Source: Zygaena filipendulae (lineage: Eukaryota; Arthropoda; Insecta; Lepidoptera; Zygaenidae). From it: a DNA stretch of 64,000 bases. The stretch is taken from positions 6,946,501 to 7,010,500 of the forward strand of contig OU015660.1 in NCBI GenBank assembly GCA_907165275.2. Reading direction: 5' to 3'. The notes beneath the pieces are model-generated. The model saw only the letters and a list, made by a program, of their open reading frames with translations, made no database searches and was not told where the DNA came from. Positions within the stretch are counted from its first letter, which is position 1; the number at the start of each line of letters is the position of its first letter. Of this stretch, positions 24,240-35,180 are shown in pieces. A program made the position numbers and the translations under genes.

Positions 24240-24981
24240 CTGTCTCAAAAGATTTCGAAAAGTAAAATTTGAAGAAGTGGAACTGATGATAAAGACCACA
24301 GATAGTTATCGGAACTACTCAATACTAAGTATTTCACGGGTTCCCAATCGTTAACTTTAATATGGTTTCTAAATAATTTATGCTCGTCACAATGTGTATG
24401 GTGAAGTGGAACTGATGGTGATGTATTAGGAGAACTCCTCAACAATTAACGTCCCTGCGTCGGGAAAAGCAATATTTTGTAAAAGGTGATGAGCAGTTGA
24501 CATTAGGATACTGTAACTTAGATAAATTACAAACAGATTCACTTAAACGAAAAATAAACAAAATTTTAACAAAAAAATTAAAACCGACTACCAAAACACA
24601 AAACCAAAAAGCTAAAAATAAAAATCTTAAATAACAAAATACCGATTTAATCCAAAAGACAAAAACCCACGTAATATTATTTGGTTTGTGCTACAACTCA
24701 TCGGTATGAAGTCGGTGACAAGCCAAATATGGAGGGGGTAGATGGGCTAAGTCGACTCCCGCCACCAGCTCTTCGTGAGCAGAACAACCCAAGTGGGCAG
24801 ACACCAGCGGGCTTGTCACCGAATTCAAACCGATCGGTGGTAGCACAGACCAATAATAATATTACGTGTGTTTTTGTCTTTTGGATTAAATCGGTATTTT
24901 GTTATTTAAGCTTTTTATTTTTAGCTTTTTGGTTTTGTGTTTTTGGTAGTCAGTTTTAATTTTTTTGTTAAAATTTTGTTT
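24240..24981 (-). mobile_element. Composite fold-back element with gypsy-like core
   Basis: 24558-24981 is a fold-back unit. The two ends (ATTAAAACCGACTACCAAAA and its inverse) pair for about 130 bp around a GC-rich core whose plus-strand translation reads VGDKPNMEGVDGLSRLPPP. The DGLSRLP string resembles the end of Ty3/gypsy RNase H (ADGLSRLPL). The adjoining 24240-24500 carries, reversed, the repeat found at 51790-52060. The element is shared with 51104-52586, where the core has the opposite orientation. Confidence 0.6.
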
Positions 24982-25422
24982 ATAATTTTAAGCATGCTAG
25001 GCACACAAGTAAAAGATTGTAGTGGGACTTCTGTATTGACTGTATTATTAACACTTGTTTTATGTTTATTACGTCTGTAATCTGTTTTGTGTTCTAAATA
25101 AATAAATTAGGTAATGCTTTTCTCTATACTGCGAGTAAACAAACAAATACCTACATTATATGTGTTTTCCATTCGCGTGTAATTCTAACGCGTTAGCTGC
25201 AATTATTAAAATCATTAGCGACACGCGAACCTTTCTAGTAGTGTCGTATTATCGTTTAGAATACATCATTCTAGCAATTTCGGGTGGGCCTTGTGTTATT
25301 GGTGCGTAGAGTCTATATACAGAGTGAATCTTTGAGACGGGACAGTATCTAAGGGCAGGTACCTTACCCGTTATAGTTACAGGAAAACGCTTTTTGGAGA
25401 CTACCCATAATTTTTTAAGATA

Positions 25423-25704
25423 CTAGCTGTCCCCCGCGATTTCATCCGCGGTAATTTCGGAGTTCCCGCGGAGGTTGCGGGAAAAAAGTAGGTAAGTAGG
25501 TAGGTAGTTTACGGTGATTAGCTGTGCCCCGCGGTGTCACCCGCGTGAGTTTCGGAGTTCCCGCGGGAATTCCGGGATGAAAAATAGACAGTAGCCGATT
25601 CGCAGACCTACTGAATATGCATATCAAATTTCATGAGAATCGGTCAAGCCGTTTCGGAAGAGTATGGGAACCAACATTGTGACACGAGAATTTTATATAT
25701 TAGA
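25423..25704 (-). mobile_element. Lep1-like Helitron (double 3' end) nested in a long-TIR element
   Basis: A reversed copy starting CTAGCTGTCCCCCGCG and ending ...TATATTAGA, inserted between A and T in the left arm of 25316-26800. A second 3' end (TAGCTGTGCCCCGCGG) begins at about 25520, so two Helitron tails lie in tandem. CATATCAAATTTCATGAGAA and GTCAAGCCGTTTCGGAAGAG are typical interior sequence. Confidence 0.75.
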
Positions 25705-26092
25705 TTCTGAACTGCATTTACAGATTTTGGAAAAAATGTACAGTCGGCAAGAAAATGGTCATTTTACACAAAAACTTTTTTTGATGTCAATCGATCCTGT
25801 TTCTTGTAAGGATTAAAAGTCTGTAGTAGACTGACTGAGGTTTGAGTAAGAAATGTCAGAAATCGCAAAAACCTTTTCCTATGTATGGAAATACAGGAGG
25901 CATAAGATAATTACAGTTTTTGTCAAGCTGGCCTCGTGGCTTACTGTACCTAGAAGCAGAAAACATAGACAATCATCATAGTTGCAGATTATTGAATCTT
26001 CTACAAAATTAGAACTAAAACAAATAATAATAAAATAAGTCATTTTAATATGTATTTTAGACACAGACAAACATCACTTACATTTAGATGAT

Positions 26093-26247
26093 CTACCAAA
26101 TAAATTGCTCAAAATGACCGCAGTTTTCTCGAACACATAAGTTCACTCGTTTTTGTACTGAGCTAGTAGCAGCCAATAATTTTATTGGATGGATATCATT
26201 TAAAATCCTTGTTAATGCATCTTTCAGCTGCGGAATACTGTTGTACC
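26093..26247 (-). pseudogene. C-terminal remnant of a Tc1-like DDE transposase
   Basis: The minus strand reads YNSIPQLKDALTRILNDI, then a region ending VNLCVRENCGHFEQF before TAG at 26093. That matches the typical tail (..LRQAI...IRSI...R...CI...GGHFEHL) of insect transposases of the Tc1/DDE_3 type. Upstream the frame degrades into Lys-rich sequence, so the catalytic part is absent. It sits between the long arms of the enclosing element. Confidence 0.6.
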
Positions 26248-27207
26248 TATTTCTTTTTGTAGACTTCGACTTTTTTTAACAAGAAGTACCTAAATTTAAA
26301 GTAACAATCTAGAATTTTCTCAGCACAAACTTAAGGATAACTTGAAATAACCCAACAATTCGAATCGCATCCGAAGATTGAAATTTAAACTTTTTTTCTA
26401 CTTACCTGCTTTTTCAGCCAGTATTCTTTAGCGGATTATAGCGGATCTACCCATAACAGAAAGTTGGGCTAATTTAGAGGTTTGAATCTTTTACCGAAAC
26501 GTATGGGGAAAGTTTTTTGTGATTTCTGACATTTCTAGTACTCAAACCTCAGTCGGTCCACTAAATCCTTCTACTAGAGAGTAGAGTCCTTATAAAAAAC
26601 AGGATCGATTGGCATCAAAAAAAATATTTGTGTAAAATGACCATTTTCTTGCTGAATGTGCATTTTTTCCAAAATCTGTAAACGCAGTTCAGCATATTAT
26701 CTTAAAAATTTATGGATAGTCTCCTAAAAGCGTTTTCTTGTAGCTATAACGGTTAAAGTACCTGCTCCTACTGTCCCGTCTCAAAAATTCATCCTGTATA
26801 TTTTTTAGTAGGTGATAATGGACGTTTTCGAGCAAGAGATAAAAAAAATTGCTTCAAAGCCTATCATTATGTATTGGTAACTCAACCTGCCATATACAAA
26901 AACTAAATCAGATATAACATAATAGATATATGTATACCTATAGACGTAATAGACATTAGAACGAAGAAATAAGAATTCTTGTTACATATAATACTTTACT
27001 AATGTCACTTTACATAGCTACATTTCATAAAAGGGTTATTATACGTAACATTTAATAACCTTTAACATATCTATAGCTATAATAAAACTGTAGAGAGGTC
27101 AATTCTATACATTGAATATATATTCAAAATTAATATTGGAGGATGAATGGTGATCGATACTGATGCCAAAAATGCAATCATTTTTGTCTGTCTGTCTGTC
27201 TGTCTGT

Positions 27208-27793
27208 ATGTGCACGCATGGGTAAAAAACTACTAAAGGGATTTTAACCAAACTTGGCACGATTATAGTCCATACCTACTCCTGGGCAAGTTATAGGCTA
27301 TATAACATAACGCTAACGGCCGCACTCAGAGTCGACTTTAATGGTTACTTAGTTAAGTATAGATTTCTAAACAAAACGGCCGCAATCAGACAAATTTAAT
27401 AAATTAATGTTAATTGGCATTTAATGAGATGTAACTTAATTAGTTAAATGCCCATTAACATTAATTTATTGAACTTGTCTGATTGCAGCAGTTTTGTTTT
27501 AAAAATCTATACCTAACTAAGTATTCATTAAAGTCGACTCTAAGTGCGGCGGTAAGACAGTGCTGGAGCTGAGCAGTGACGATAAATTTGAAGCAAGTCG
27601 GATGAAAATGCGCTTTCGAGCTCAATATCCCCGCATACGTTTACTCAATCACGTAAAAACGGCTGAACGGATTTGGATGAAATTTGGCATGCACGTTGTC
27701 AGGGGTACAGAGAAGGACATAGGGTACTTTTTATCCCTGAATTCTCGCGGGAATTCCGAAATTACCGCGGGTGTAACCGCAGGGCACAGCTAG
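27208..27793 (+). mobile_element. Lep1-like Helitron, long subfamily, split by a hairpin MITE
   Basis: It is the same subfamily as 15366-15740: GGGATTTTAACCAAACTTGG, TAGTCCATAC..TCCTGGGCA, GAAGCAAGTCGGATGAAAAT, GGCATGCACGTTGTCAGGGG and an end in CTAG|T. The CCGCACTCAGAG MITE at 27315-27555 interrupts it. The 77-codon ORF at 27560 is a by-product. A (TCTG)n run precedes it at about 27186-27207. Confidence 0.75.
27315..27555. mobile_element. Long-hairpin MITE (CCGCACTCAGAG family), nested
   Basis: The arms are AGAGTCGACTTTAATGGTTA... and ...TTCATTAAAGTCGACTCTAA. It matches 11664-11901 closely and lies inside the Helitron at 27208-27793. Confidence 0.8.
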
Positions 27794-27855
27794 TTATATA
27801 ATAATATCTAAGTATAGTTTACTTTCACAAGTTATCATGATTTATTCAGTCTTAC

Positions 27856-27936
27856 CAATAGTCTGTTCCTGACGTAGGATAGCTGGTACCATCAGGCCAT
27901 TTGATAAAGCAAATTTCCCTTTCGCCGTTTATATAC
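27856..27936 (-). CDS. TkR86C: TkR86C-like receptor, exon 5 (ECL2)
   Basis: This 81-bp micro-exon encodes the second extracellular loop. It reads through EICFIKWPDG, placing the disulphide Cys just before WPDG as in tachykinin receptors, and ends SGTDY. The acceptor CGTTTAAG and donor TATTG|GTAAGA are both canonical, and phase 2 in and phase 2 out match the neighbouring exons. It lies only about 60 bp from a Helitron copy that ends at 27793. The WPDG motif is what located the exon. Confidence 0.87.
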
Positions 27937-28114
27937 CTTAAACGATAACAAAACAGTTAGTAATTATTCCTTATACGGGCTAATATTTATCTGATTCATA
28001 ACAACACTGTTGTTTTACGGTTGTTTTTGTTGTTTCGGATCAGTAAAACCTTTAACTGTATGAATAATTAAATATCTTCGGAGAATTGAACCCATTTATA
28101 TTCGGTAAAATATA

Positions 28115-28558
28115 TCCCAACAAAAACATTTTCATGTAAAATGTTGCCAAGACGAGACCATATGCCAGCACTTTCAAAAAGTTATCAGATCTTATGTAGA
28201 GCCAAGCTTCTAACTCTACACGCCTTAACTCTACAAGGTCTAACTTCACAAACTCTACACTTTAGCCAAAATATGTGGCTTGACCATTTCGCTACATTCA
28301 CATGGCCCTTAGGCCCTAAGGTGAAAAATTGGTCCATTTTTCATTACTTTTCTGTTATATAATAATAGTTCTTTGTAGTAACGAAACGGCCAAGCCACAT
28401 ATTTTGGCTAAGGTGTAGAGTTTGTGAAGTTAGACCTTGTAGAGTTAAGGCGTGTAGAGTTAGAAGCTTGGCTCTACATAAGATCTGATAACTTTTTGAA
28501 AGTGCTGGCATATGGTCTCGTCTCGGCAACATTTTACATGAAAATGTTTTTGTTGGGA
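28115..28558. repeat. Large inverted repeat with about 180-bp near-identical arms
   Basis: The left arm (TCCCAACAAAAACATTTTCA... to about 28292) reappears reversed at about 28381-28558, with very few mismatches and a spacer of about 90 bp. The arms are rich in short direct motifs (CTCTACA, TAACTCTACA, TAACTTCACA). A single arm recurs at about 55296-55470. The mirrored ORFs on both strands encode the same peptide and are products of the palindrome. Confidence 0.8.
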
Positions 28559-28976
28559 TTTCATTTCTTTTTGTAAGTCAAAATTGCAGAAGTCTCATAC
28601 AAACTTCTATCCCCTAATTTAAGGGGTTGGGAGATAAAAGTTACAAGTTTTATAATTTTTTTGTTGTTTGTTTACTAATACTAGCTTACATACCAAATTT
28701 CAGCTTTCTAGGACATTAGGAAGTACCCTAAGAATTTTGATGATCATCAGTGAGTCAGTGACGAAATCGAGGTTTTTTAGATATCAATAAAATCTAAAGG
28801 ATGGGAGCTATACAATTAAAACTTTATACATTTAATAAGTCTGCTATTGACAACATATTCCGAAAATTTTGTTTATCTGGTATAATCCAGACCCAAGTTA
28901 CAAGGGTTCAAAAAAACGACGAAACGCTTCGAGAAAAGGTAGGTAATGCCCTTGCGCTTTGCTGGCTCGTCTTGGC

Positions 28977-28996
28977 GGGGGCACTACCGTGCCCCC
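28977..28996. repeat. Perfect GC-rich hairpin GGGGGCAC-TACC-GTGCCCCC
   Basis: An 8-bp perfect stem with a 4-base loop, followed 20 bases later by a run of ten T. Looks like a terminator hairpin but lies in an animal intron; probably part of an unclassified repeat. Confidence 0.5.
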
Positions 28997-29710
28997 AGAT
29001 CAGCAATGCTGTGCTTTAATTTTTTTTTTGGACTACCTATTATAACTTATAGGTATATCCAAAGATTTCATAGGTATGATTGTTTTTATTCATGTACCTA
29101 TTTGCGTACTAGCAAAGTTATATGCCTCTTCAACTTATAACAAGCATTAAAGTAACAAATTCATCGAAGCAATCAGAGAGCTAGACCTTTTTATATCAAA
29201 AAGCTGACGAAAAGGCGAAGATTGTACTCCGCTTTGTACCGTTTATTGTACGGTATGTGCCTACGCATACCTACCGTATTTATTGCAATGAAAATCGTTT
29301 TTAGGTCACCAAGTCGTTCATACTAGGTAGTACCAACTTATTTCGTAGTTATATTTTTTCTTACAAAGTTATTTTATAGCACCAATATTCTCGGATTAGG
29401 CATTCGTTTTAGGACTGCTTATTATGTAACGGGCTCATTTTCTCGACCTCGATGGCACATTAGTATTAATTTCTCAACCTCAAGATACAAAATGTTAGAT
29501 AACTAAAGCCATTTGCAATGAAAAAGGGTTCGGTTTCCCAGGGAAATATCTCATTTTATATGATTACATATCTAATGCTAAAGTGCTATTTTATCTCGCG
29601 CAATAGAGCACGGTGCCAGCTTTATAAATCGGCAAGTACCTATGTACATCGATTTTTAAAAAAATATTTATAAATAATAAATTTAAAAATAAATGTTTAT
29701 TATGTCTTAC

Positions 29711-29845
29711 TTTTTGGTATATGTATCTGAATATAAGAGGCTGGGCAGTGCTAAAAGGGCACTGGAGCACCACACTGTTACCAAGGATGCCCGCGCCACT
29801 CGCCGGCTTAGTCTGTGTTGAAGCGGCTTCACTATTGCCACGTAT
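29711..29845 (-). CDS. TkR86C: TkR86C-like receptor, exon 4 (DRY, ICL2, TM4)
   Basis: The acceptor TTTATAG supplies the base that restores Arg, so the join reads VDRYVAIVKPL, the classic end of TM3. The 44 codons run through a basic ICL2 (HRLSRRVAR) into TM4 with its Trp and a proline-containing end (LALPSLLYS). The donor AAAAA|GTAAGAC is in phase 2. The exon is hidden in a noisy region and is recognised only on the minus strand. The plus-strand ORF over the same bases is a shadow. Confidence 0.88.
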
Positions 29846-30518
29846 CTATAAACAATCACAATTTCATAAAGCAAAAAATCAATATGAACAAAGTTCTAAA
29901 GTGATTATCAGATCATTTTAGAAGTTTGTCTCATTTATAAAGTGAGCAAAATGTGTGTAGGATTTTTAAAATGCAAAAAGGCGTACTGATGGCAAAACCA
30001 ATAATAATAATAATTTTATGAATTTACATAGCTAAAAACCTAAATATAAGATTTATTGTAAAAAATTTACAGAATAATTATACATGTCAGTGCAAACTAT
30101 GACTTTCTCTAACATAATTTTTCACTAATATAAGTAATTATCGTTTGATCACTTGTTTCTTTACTATGCGACTAATCAAAGTAATACATATTAATGATGT
30201 ACCCGTTTAGTTTTGTTGACATATGCCTTATGAATAATTTACCATTAATCTTTATATAGACTACAGCAAGAACAAACTAATCGCTTTCTGAAAAAAGGGT
30301 TAGTCATTCCTTCTTAAAATACACATATACACAATACAGATACGTAAAATAACTATGATATACGCTGTATAGTATACGGTATAGCACAGTCATTAATTTA
30401 TTTACAAATACCTAGGTACTATAAAACAAAGTAGCTATCTAGTCTGCCTGGCCTGTCTGTGTGTCTGCTTAGCTCTTCTAAACTAGGCTACGGATTTTTA
30501 AGTGGTTTTATTATTATA

Positions 30519-30717
30519 TTAGCTGTGCCCCGCGGTTTCACTCGCGGTAATTTTGGAGTTCCCGTGGGAATTCCGGGAATAAAAGTACCCTATGTCCTTG
30601 TATGTACCCCTGACAACGTGCATGCCAAATTTCATCCAAATCCGTTCAGTCGTTTTTGCGTGATTGAGTAACAAACATCCAAACATCCACACTTTCACAT
30701 TTATAATATTAGTAGGA
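30519..30717 (-). mobile_element. Complete Lep1-like Helitron (CTAA-ended)
   Basis: It is reversed. TTAGCTGTGCCCCGCGGTTT corresponds to an element ending CTAA, within the CTRR consensus. The other side is ATTTATAATATTAGTAGGA, the reversed TCCTACTAATATTATAAA start. The body has CCCTGACAACGTGCATGCC and CCGTTCAGTCGTTTTTGCGT. Confidence 0.82.
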
Positions 30718-30853
30718 TATTTAACAGAAATTGCATTAATTTACAGCATCATATACATCATCATTTACAGAAGTTACACCTGCCCGTTTGCCCCCTATTA
30801 CATAAAAACATAAAATTAAATATTTTCTATTCCGGAAGGTTTATACGTTCTTA

Positions 30854-31068
30854 TCCTACTAATATTATAAACGCGAAAGTTTGTATGTATGGATAGATGG
30901 ATGGATGGATGTTTGTTACTCTTTCACGCAAAAACTACTGGATGGATTTAAATGAAACTTCACAATAATATAGCTTATACATCAGATTGACACATGGGGT
31001 ACTTTTTATCCCGGAATTCCCGCGGGAACTTTGAAATTAACGCAGGTGAAACCGCGGTGCATAACTAG
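30854..31068 (+). mobile_element. Complete Lep1-like Helitron (GGATGGATGG subfamily)
   Basis: It starts TCCTACTAATATTATAAACG, then has a (GGAT)n tract, CAAAAACTACTGGATGGATT, TAATATAGCTTATACATCAG and the GC-rich end finishing ACTAG|T. It is closely related to the reversed copy at 62374-62596. Confidence 0.82.
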
Positions 31069-31783
31069 TAGGAAATAAAAATATCCCGCGGTAATCTCGA
31101 ATCTTGCTCGGATTAAAACTTAAACCACGGGGTACTTCTAATAATTTACTTTTTACTTTAAATAAGCAATTCTTGTATCTATCTATGTATTACACACTAT
31201 AAGGTCATATTTGAAGTTTGTGTCTCGGTAGGTATTCTTAAGCAATTCTTTGACATTGGTATATTTAGCCCAACAACCTTACCTCTGGATATAACCATTT
31301 TTTTTTAATTCTATTCTGCAACAAAACAAACATGCCACAAAACTCATAAGTATGACTAGCAACTCATCATAACTAGCAGAGTCACAGCTATAGATACAGT
31401 ATAGGCTCAGAGTGTAATCAGGTAAATTCAGCTAATTTTGGGGTGGTTTATTTAATCATACCTGTTCTGTTACTAGTGTCAAACGATTGTAGAAATGATT
31501 ACGAGAACACAAACTTAAAATATGATTACACCTTTCTGTACCACCCTGTACATAATTATTTGGAAGCTGCCCTAACGCATAGATTGAAATTATTATGTTT
31601 AAATACCTTTACAGTTTATCTAGACTCTATATAATATTATATAGTTTTAATATCTACAGCGGCTTTATATTTTGTATCTCGAATTAATAATATTAATTTA
31701 TAATTATTTAATTATTTATTAATAATATTTTGTATCTTGAAACTTTAAATTCAAATATTGATGTATTGCATTTTAACACTAAC

Positions 31784-31997
31784 CGATCGACAGTGATCGC
31801 CACTAGCGTGAACACACTAGCGGCAACGGTGACATTAGCCGTAAAATTACTGGCGGTGCACGTGGCCGAGCCGAATGGCCAGTGAGCGGTCACCATGAAC
31901 ACGAAGTTCGGAGCCCCGTTCAGGGTCGCCATCAGGAGATCAGCCACAGCCAAGTTGACAAGAAAACAATTGGTCACTGTCCGCATCCGGCGATGTG
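31784..31997 (-). CDS. TkR86C: TkR86C-like receptor, exon 3 (ICL1, TM2, ECL1, TM3)
   Basis: The acceptor TTTGATAG completes an Ala codon, giving IVLAHRRMRTVTN, a near-invariant ICL1 sequence of tachykinin receptors. TM2 follows with LAVADLL (Asp 2.50), then ECL1 with HWPFG, the disulphide Cys, and TM3 ending in AITVD. The donor GATCG|GTTAGT splits the Arg of the DRY motif in phase 2, and the next exon restores it. There are 70 full codons. Compared with Drosophila TkR86C as I recall it, the TM2-TM3 loop (LNGAPNFVFM) is divergent but the length is normal. Confidence 0.9.
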
Positions 31998-32039
31998 CTA
32001 TCAAAGAAACATAACTATATTAAAACCAGAACGCGCTGA

Positions 32040-34240
32040 GAAAAAAAGAAAATGAGAAACAAAAAACATATAATAATGCTTGGACATCATAAACACAGTA
32101 TCAGCCTGCACCCACCCACTGTATTAATGCATATTGCATATTCTGTACTATCTCGTCAAGGTTGCCTTGAAAAAATTGCTGCTAGCAATAAGGCCGCCTA
32201 TTTGCCATGAAATTAATTTATATTATATTTAATATTGTAAAAATCATTTGGTGCAATAAAGTATATTGTATTGTACAGTGCTACTTGGTCCCAAACTAGT
32301 TACTAGGCAGAGCTTGTACGATCAGTGACAGAAAACTGATATAAACATACTAATTACTCGATAATGTATATACCTACTACATGTTTACTCAGACGCTAGG
32401 ACCGAACCTCCGACACATTGTTGTATGAAAATAAGTTAAGCTATATAAGAATTGTGTGCTTAAGAATGACTTTCAATAGTTATGTATATTTTGTACCTTA
32501 TACATAGATAAGAATAAAAGTTACACTTTTTACGAACATATTATAATTATATATAATATATGTATACCTGCACACGATTTTTGTTTTAATTTGGTACACT
32601 ATGGTTTTGAGAAGATCTTATTAATTTGATAGCTCTCCTACTTGCCCGCATTCTTGCCCGTCTTAAGTATTAGGTAGGTATTTATTATACTCGTATTTAT
32701 TTATCTCCTTAGTATAGCAACGCATATATTTTAACCCGAAATTCAAAACTCTGTACCAAGGCCACCTGAAACGGTTGTGCCCGCAGTAAATTGTCCAAAA
32801 TTACGACTTGACGTTATGGGTTCGTAACCAATAGACGATCAAGAACGTCAAGATTTTTATAACTTAATTTTAGACGACTTTAGTTTTTATTCTGTTAGGT
32901 AAAATTTGATCGTAAGGATTTTAAGCTTATTTTATTAGATATACAATATAATACAATATAAAATATTTTTATCTGCTTTTATATCGTTCATTTTCTGTCT
33001 TAAGACGAAGAAACTATTCAAACTTCTAATGCTATTATGTTAATAAAAAGAAAACAAACAACATAATAAAATTTCACGTATCGAAGTTTTATATTTTTTT
33101 CGACAGTAAAAATCATGCAAATCTCTACAATAGTTTCAAAATAGTGGGGACAAATATTATAAAAAACCGGGTCGAATCGAGGATGTCCTTTTTCAAAGTT
33201 ACATAAACCACCATATTCACCATTCATATATTTCGTTCACCACTCATTCATATACCTATTTTTCATGTAAGTATATATACATATACTTACATGACACCTT
33301 TAAGGCAATCCTTCCTTACAATAAGATCTGATAAAAAAATTAGGTTGTTAATTTTTTGTTCTTAAAGTGATTGTGGAACAATAAATAGGTACAACACAAG
33401 AAATTAAGCTCTCTTAACATTATGACTCTTAAGTAAAAGTTAAAAAGATGAATCATTTTGTTTTTCTTGATTACTGTATAAGGAAAGATATTTTTACGAA
33501 GCCCAAATAGATACCAAACTCTGCCAAATTACTTATGTCATTCGATACAAACAACGCTCTTCTCGGGGCAACAACCTGATGTTTGAACTATTCATAATAT
33601 ATAAGTATCTACACGTAGTATGTATATATTATCAATGTTTGTTCCGTGTCTGCTTTGCAAACCAACTGGTTGAGCGGAAAATAGAGGCTGTACTTTACGA
33701 GTTTACGAGGAACGATTTTAGTTAGGATATTTTAAGATGACCAACATAAATTAAGTAGATTATTACCTATTTGTTTTTAAATATTTTCAATTAATTTTTT
33801 GGTAGCCGATGAATTTAAACTTTACTGCATGTAAATATTTAACGCACGTCCTATTTAAGTTTAATTTATTATGTAACAAACTATCGATCGTCATCTTACT
33901 CAAGAAAAATGTACGGAGATGAAAGGCAGTGTCTATATTGCTAACTGCTCATTCCATGAGTCTAATTTTGAAACTGATGGAAACTGAGGACTTCCTTTAA
34001 AACTTTACTCTCTTTTCACCCTTTTAGTGGTTGAATTTCCAAAAACTGTTTCACAGTGTACCTATCTACATTTTTTTTGCTTTGTTAGTTTCGACTGAGC
34101 GTTGATGGGTCAGTCACAAAATTTCTATATTAAAAATAATATAGATATGTATTGAATTCAAGCTTTTTGTTGATACCATCAATTACCGAGACCGAGACTG
34201 AGACCGAACGATTGTAGCTTTAATCACAAGGACCAAGACT
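32040..34240. other. Intron 2, no second gene seen
   Basis: AT-rich. A perfect short inverted repeat TCATGTAAGTATATA..TATACTTACATGA lies at about 33263-33295. Short ORFs have no protein features. Confidence 0.45.
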
Positions 34241-34243
34241 TAC

Positions 34244-34386
34244 CAAGTACGATCCATATAACTAATAGGTTTCCCACTACGGCGAGCAGCAACATGATTG
34301 CGAATATGGTGAACCAAGCCAGCTGGCCCCACCACGGCGGGACATAGGGCCTCTCACCCAGCCCCATGCAGTTGCCGAGTTTCACT
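34244..34386 (-). CDS. TkR86C: TkR86C-like receptor, exon 2 (end of N-terminus, TM1)
   Basis: The acceptor GTTGCCAG is followed by an exon that completes Arg and reads on through a Cys-bearing extracellular stretch, the PPWWGQLAW motif that precedes TM1 in tachykinin receptors, and TM1 itself, with the GNLLVIWIVL signature (Asn 1.50). The donor is CTTG followed by GTAAGTC, in phase 1. The exon has 47 full codons and is markedly GC-richer than its surroundings. No other frame gives a sensible protein. Confidence 0.88.
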
Positions 34387-34586
34387 CTGGCAACAAAGAA
34401 AATATAAAAAAAAAATTTTAATTATACATATAGGTACGTACGTACACCATAGATAGAACTAACACATTCAAGAGTATTATAATCAGTCTGTATTATGTAG
34501 AAAATTTCATTATATATGAAAAAAGTTTATAAGAATATGCAGGCATGCAAAAAAAATATCTTTTGAATTGATAAATATATCATCTA

Positions 34587-34627
<41 letters not shown>
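34587..34627. repeat. (TA)n microsatellite
   Basis: An alternating AT run of about 40 bases directly upstream of exon 2, in intron 1. Confidence 0.9.
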
Positions 34628-34628
<1 letters not shown>

Positions 34629-34801
34629 ATGTTAATAGGTTATCCTTGTAATCTGTTAAGTCGATTTCGCGATCATGACATCCAAAATTATGATTAAATA
34701 ACAAATATTCAAAGTTCATTGTCTGTATAATGAACATTTATTTAATTGTCCCTGAATTAAATGTCCTTGAAACCTGGTCCCTAACAAAACATCACAGAGA
34801 C

Positions 34802-35180
34802 ATGTTAGAATATTGCCAGAGAGTAATGAAAAGAAGCATGACAAGTATCAAAAAACAAGATGAATAACAAACACCTTGATAAGAACAAAAACTGGAGTAA
34901 TGGAAGTGCTTTTAATTGGAGTCCACCTTACTCATTGAAATGGAGATGGACGGGCCATATGATACGAAGTAATCAAGAAAGTGGAGTCAAATAGTAACAG
35001 ACTGGTATCCTAGAGATAGCAAAAGAAAAAGAGGAAGACAGTTTTAAAGATGGGAAGATGAGATAAGACTTTAACAGCGGATCCAAACTGGAGAAAAGTC
35101 GCTAGAGACAGGAAGCAGTGGAAGATGTTAGAGGAGGCCTATGCCAAGAGGCACACTGAGCTTAGAGATATCCTATTAAC
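34802..35180 (+). pseudogene. Non-LTR retrotransposon ORF fragment (3' part)
   Basis: With frameshifts, the translation shows MLEYCQRVMKRSM, LKWRWTGHMIRSNQ, VTDWYPRDSKRKRGRQ, RWEDEIR, and finally WRKVARDRKQWKMLEEAYA followed by KRHTELRDI. This is the well-known C-terminal region of lepidopteran endonuclease-reverse transcriptases (probably the RTE clade). Stop codons and frameshifts show it is dead. It lies in receptor intron 1. Confidence 0.8.

Larger units (their letters stand above)
25316..26800. mobile_element. Tc1/mariner-like element with very long inverted arms
   Basis: The left arm (ATACAGAGTGAATCTTTGAG...) and right arm (...CTCAAAAATTCATCCTGTAT) pair for about 400 bp once a Helitron at 25423-25704 is removed. 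Matching blocks include GAGACGGGACAGTA, GAAAACGCTTTT, TCCTGTTT.TTGTAAGGA and TGACTGAGGTTTGAGTA. The centre keeps a decayed transposase end on the minus strand. TA flanks both ends. Confidence 0.7.

Noticed and set aside
24681..24959. ORF beginning MVCATTHRYEVGDKPNM, also at 51162-51392
   Set aside because: Lies across a fold-back transposon core and arm; at best a fossil of a gypsy RNase H end, not a gene.
27186..27207. (TCTG)n run as a possible CRISPR-like or regulatory array
   Set aside because: A plain microsatellite of five to six units at the edge of a Helitron; CRISPR is not expected in an animal genome and no spacer structure exists.
27560..27793. 77-codon ORF beginning MLELSSDDKFEASRMK
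   Set aside because: Entirely inside a Lep1-like Helitron; homologous stretches at 15540-15740 are also non-coding repeat.
28141..28532. Two mirrored ORFs giving the same MLPRRDHMPALSKSYQ peptide
   Set aside because: Both come from the arms of one palindrome; no codon or frame evidence of a protein.
29721..29921. Plus-strand ORF MYLNIRGWAVLKGHWS
   Set aside because: Shadow of receptor exon 4 on the opposite strand.
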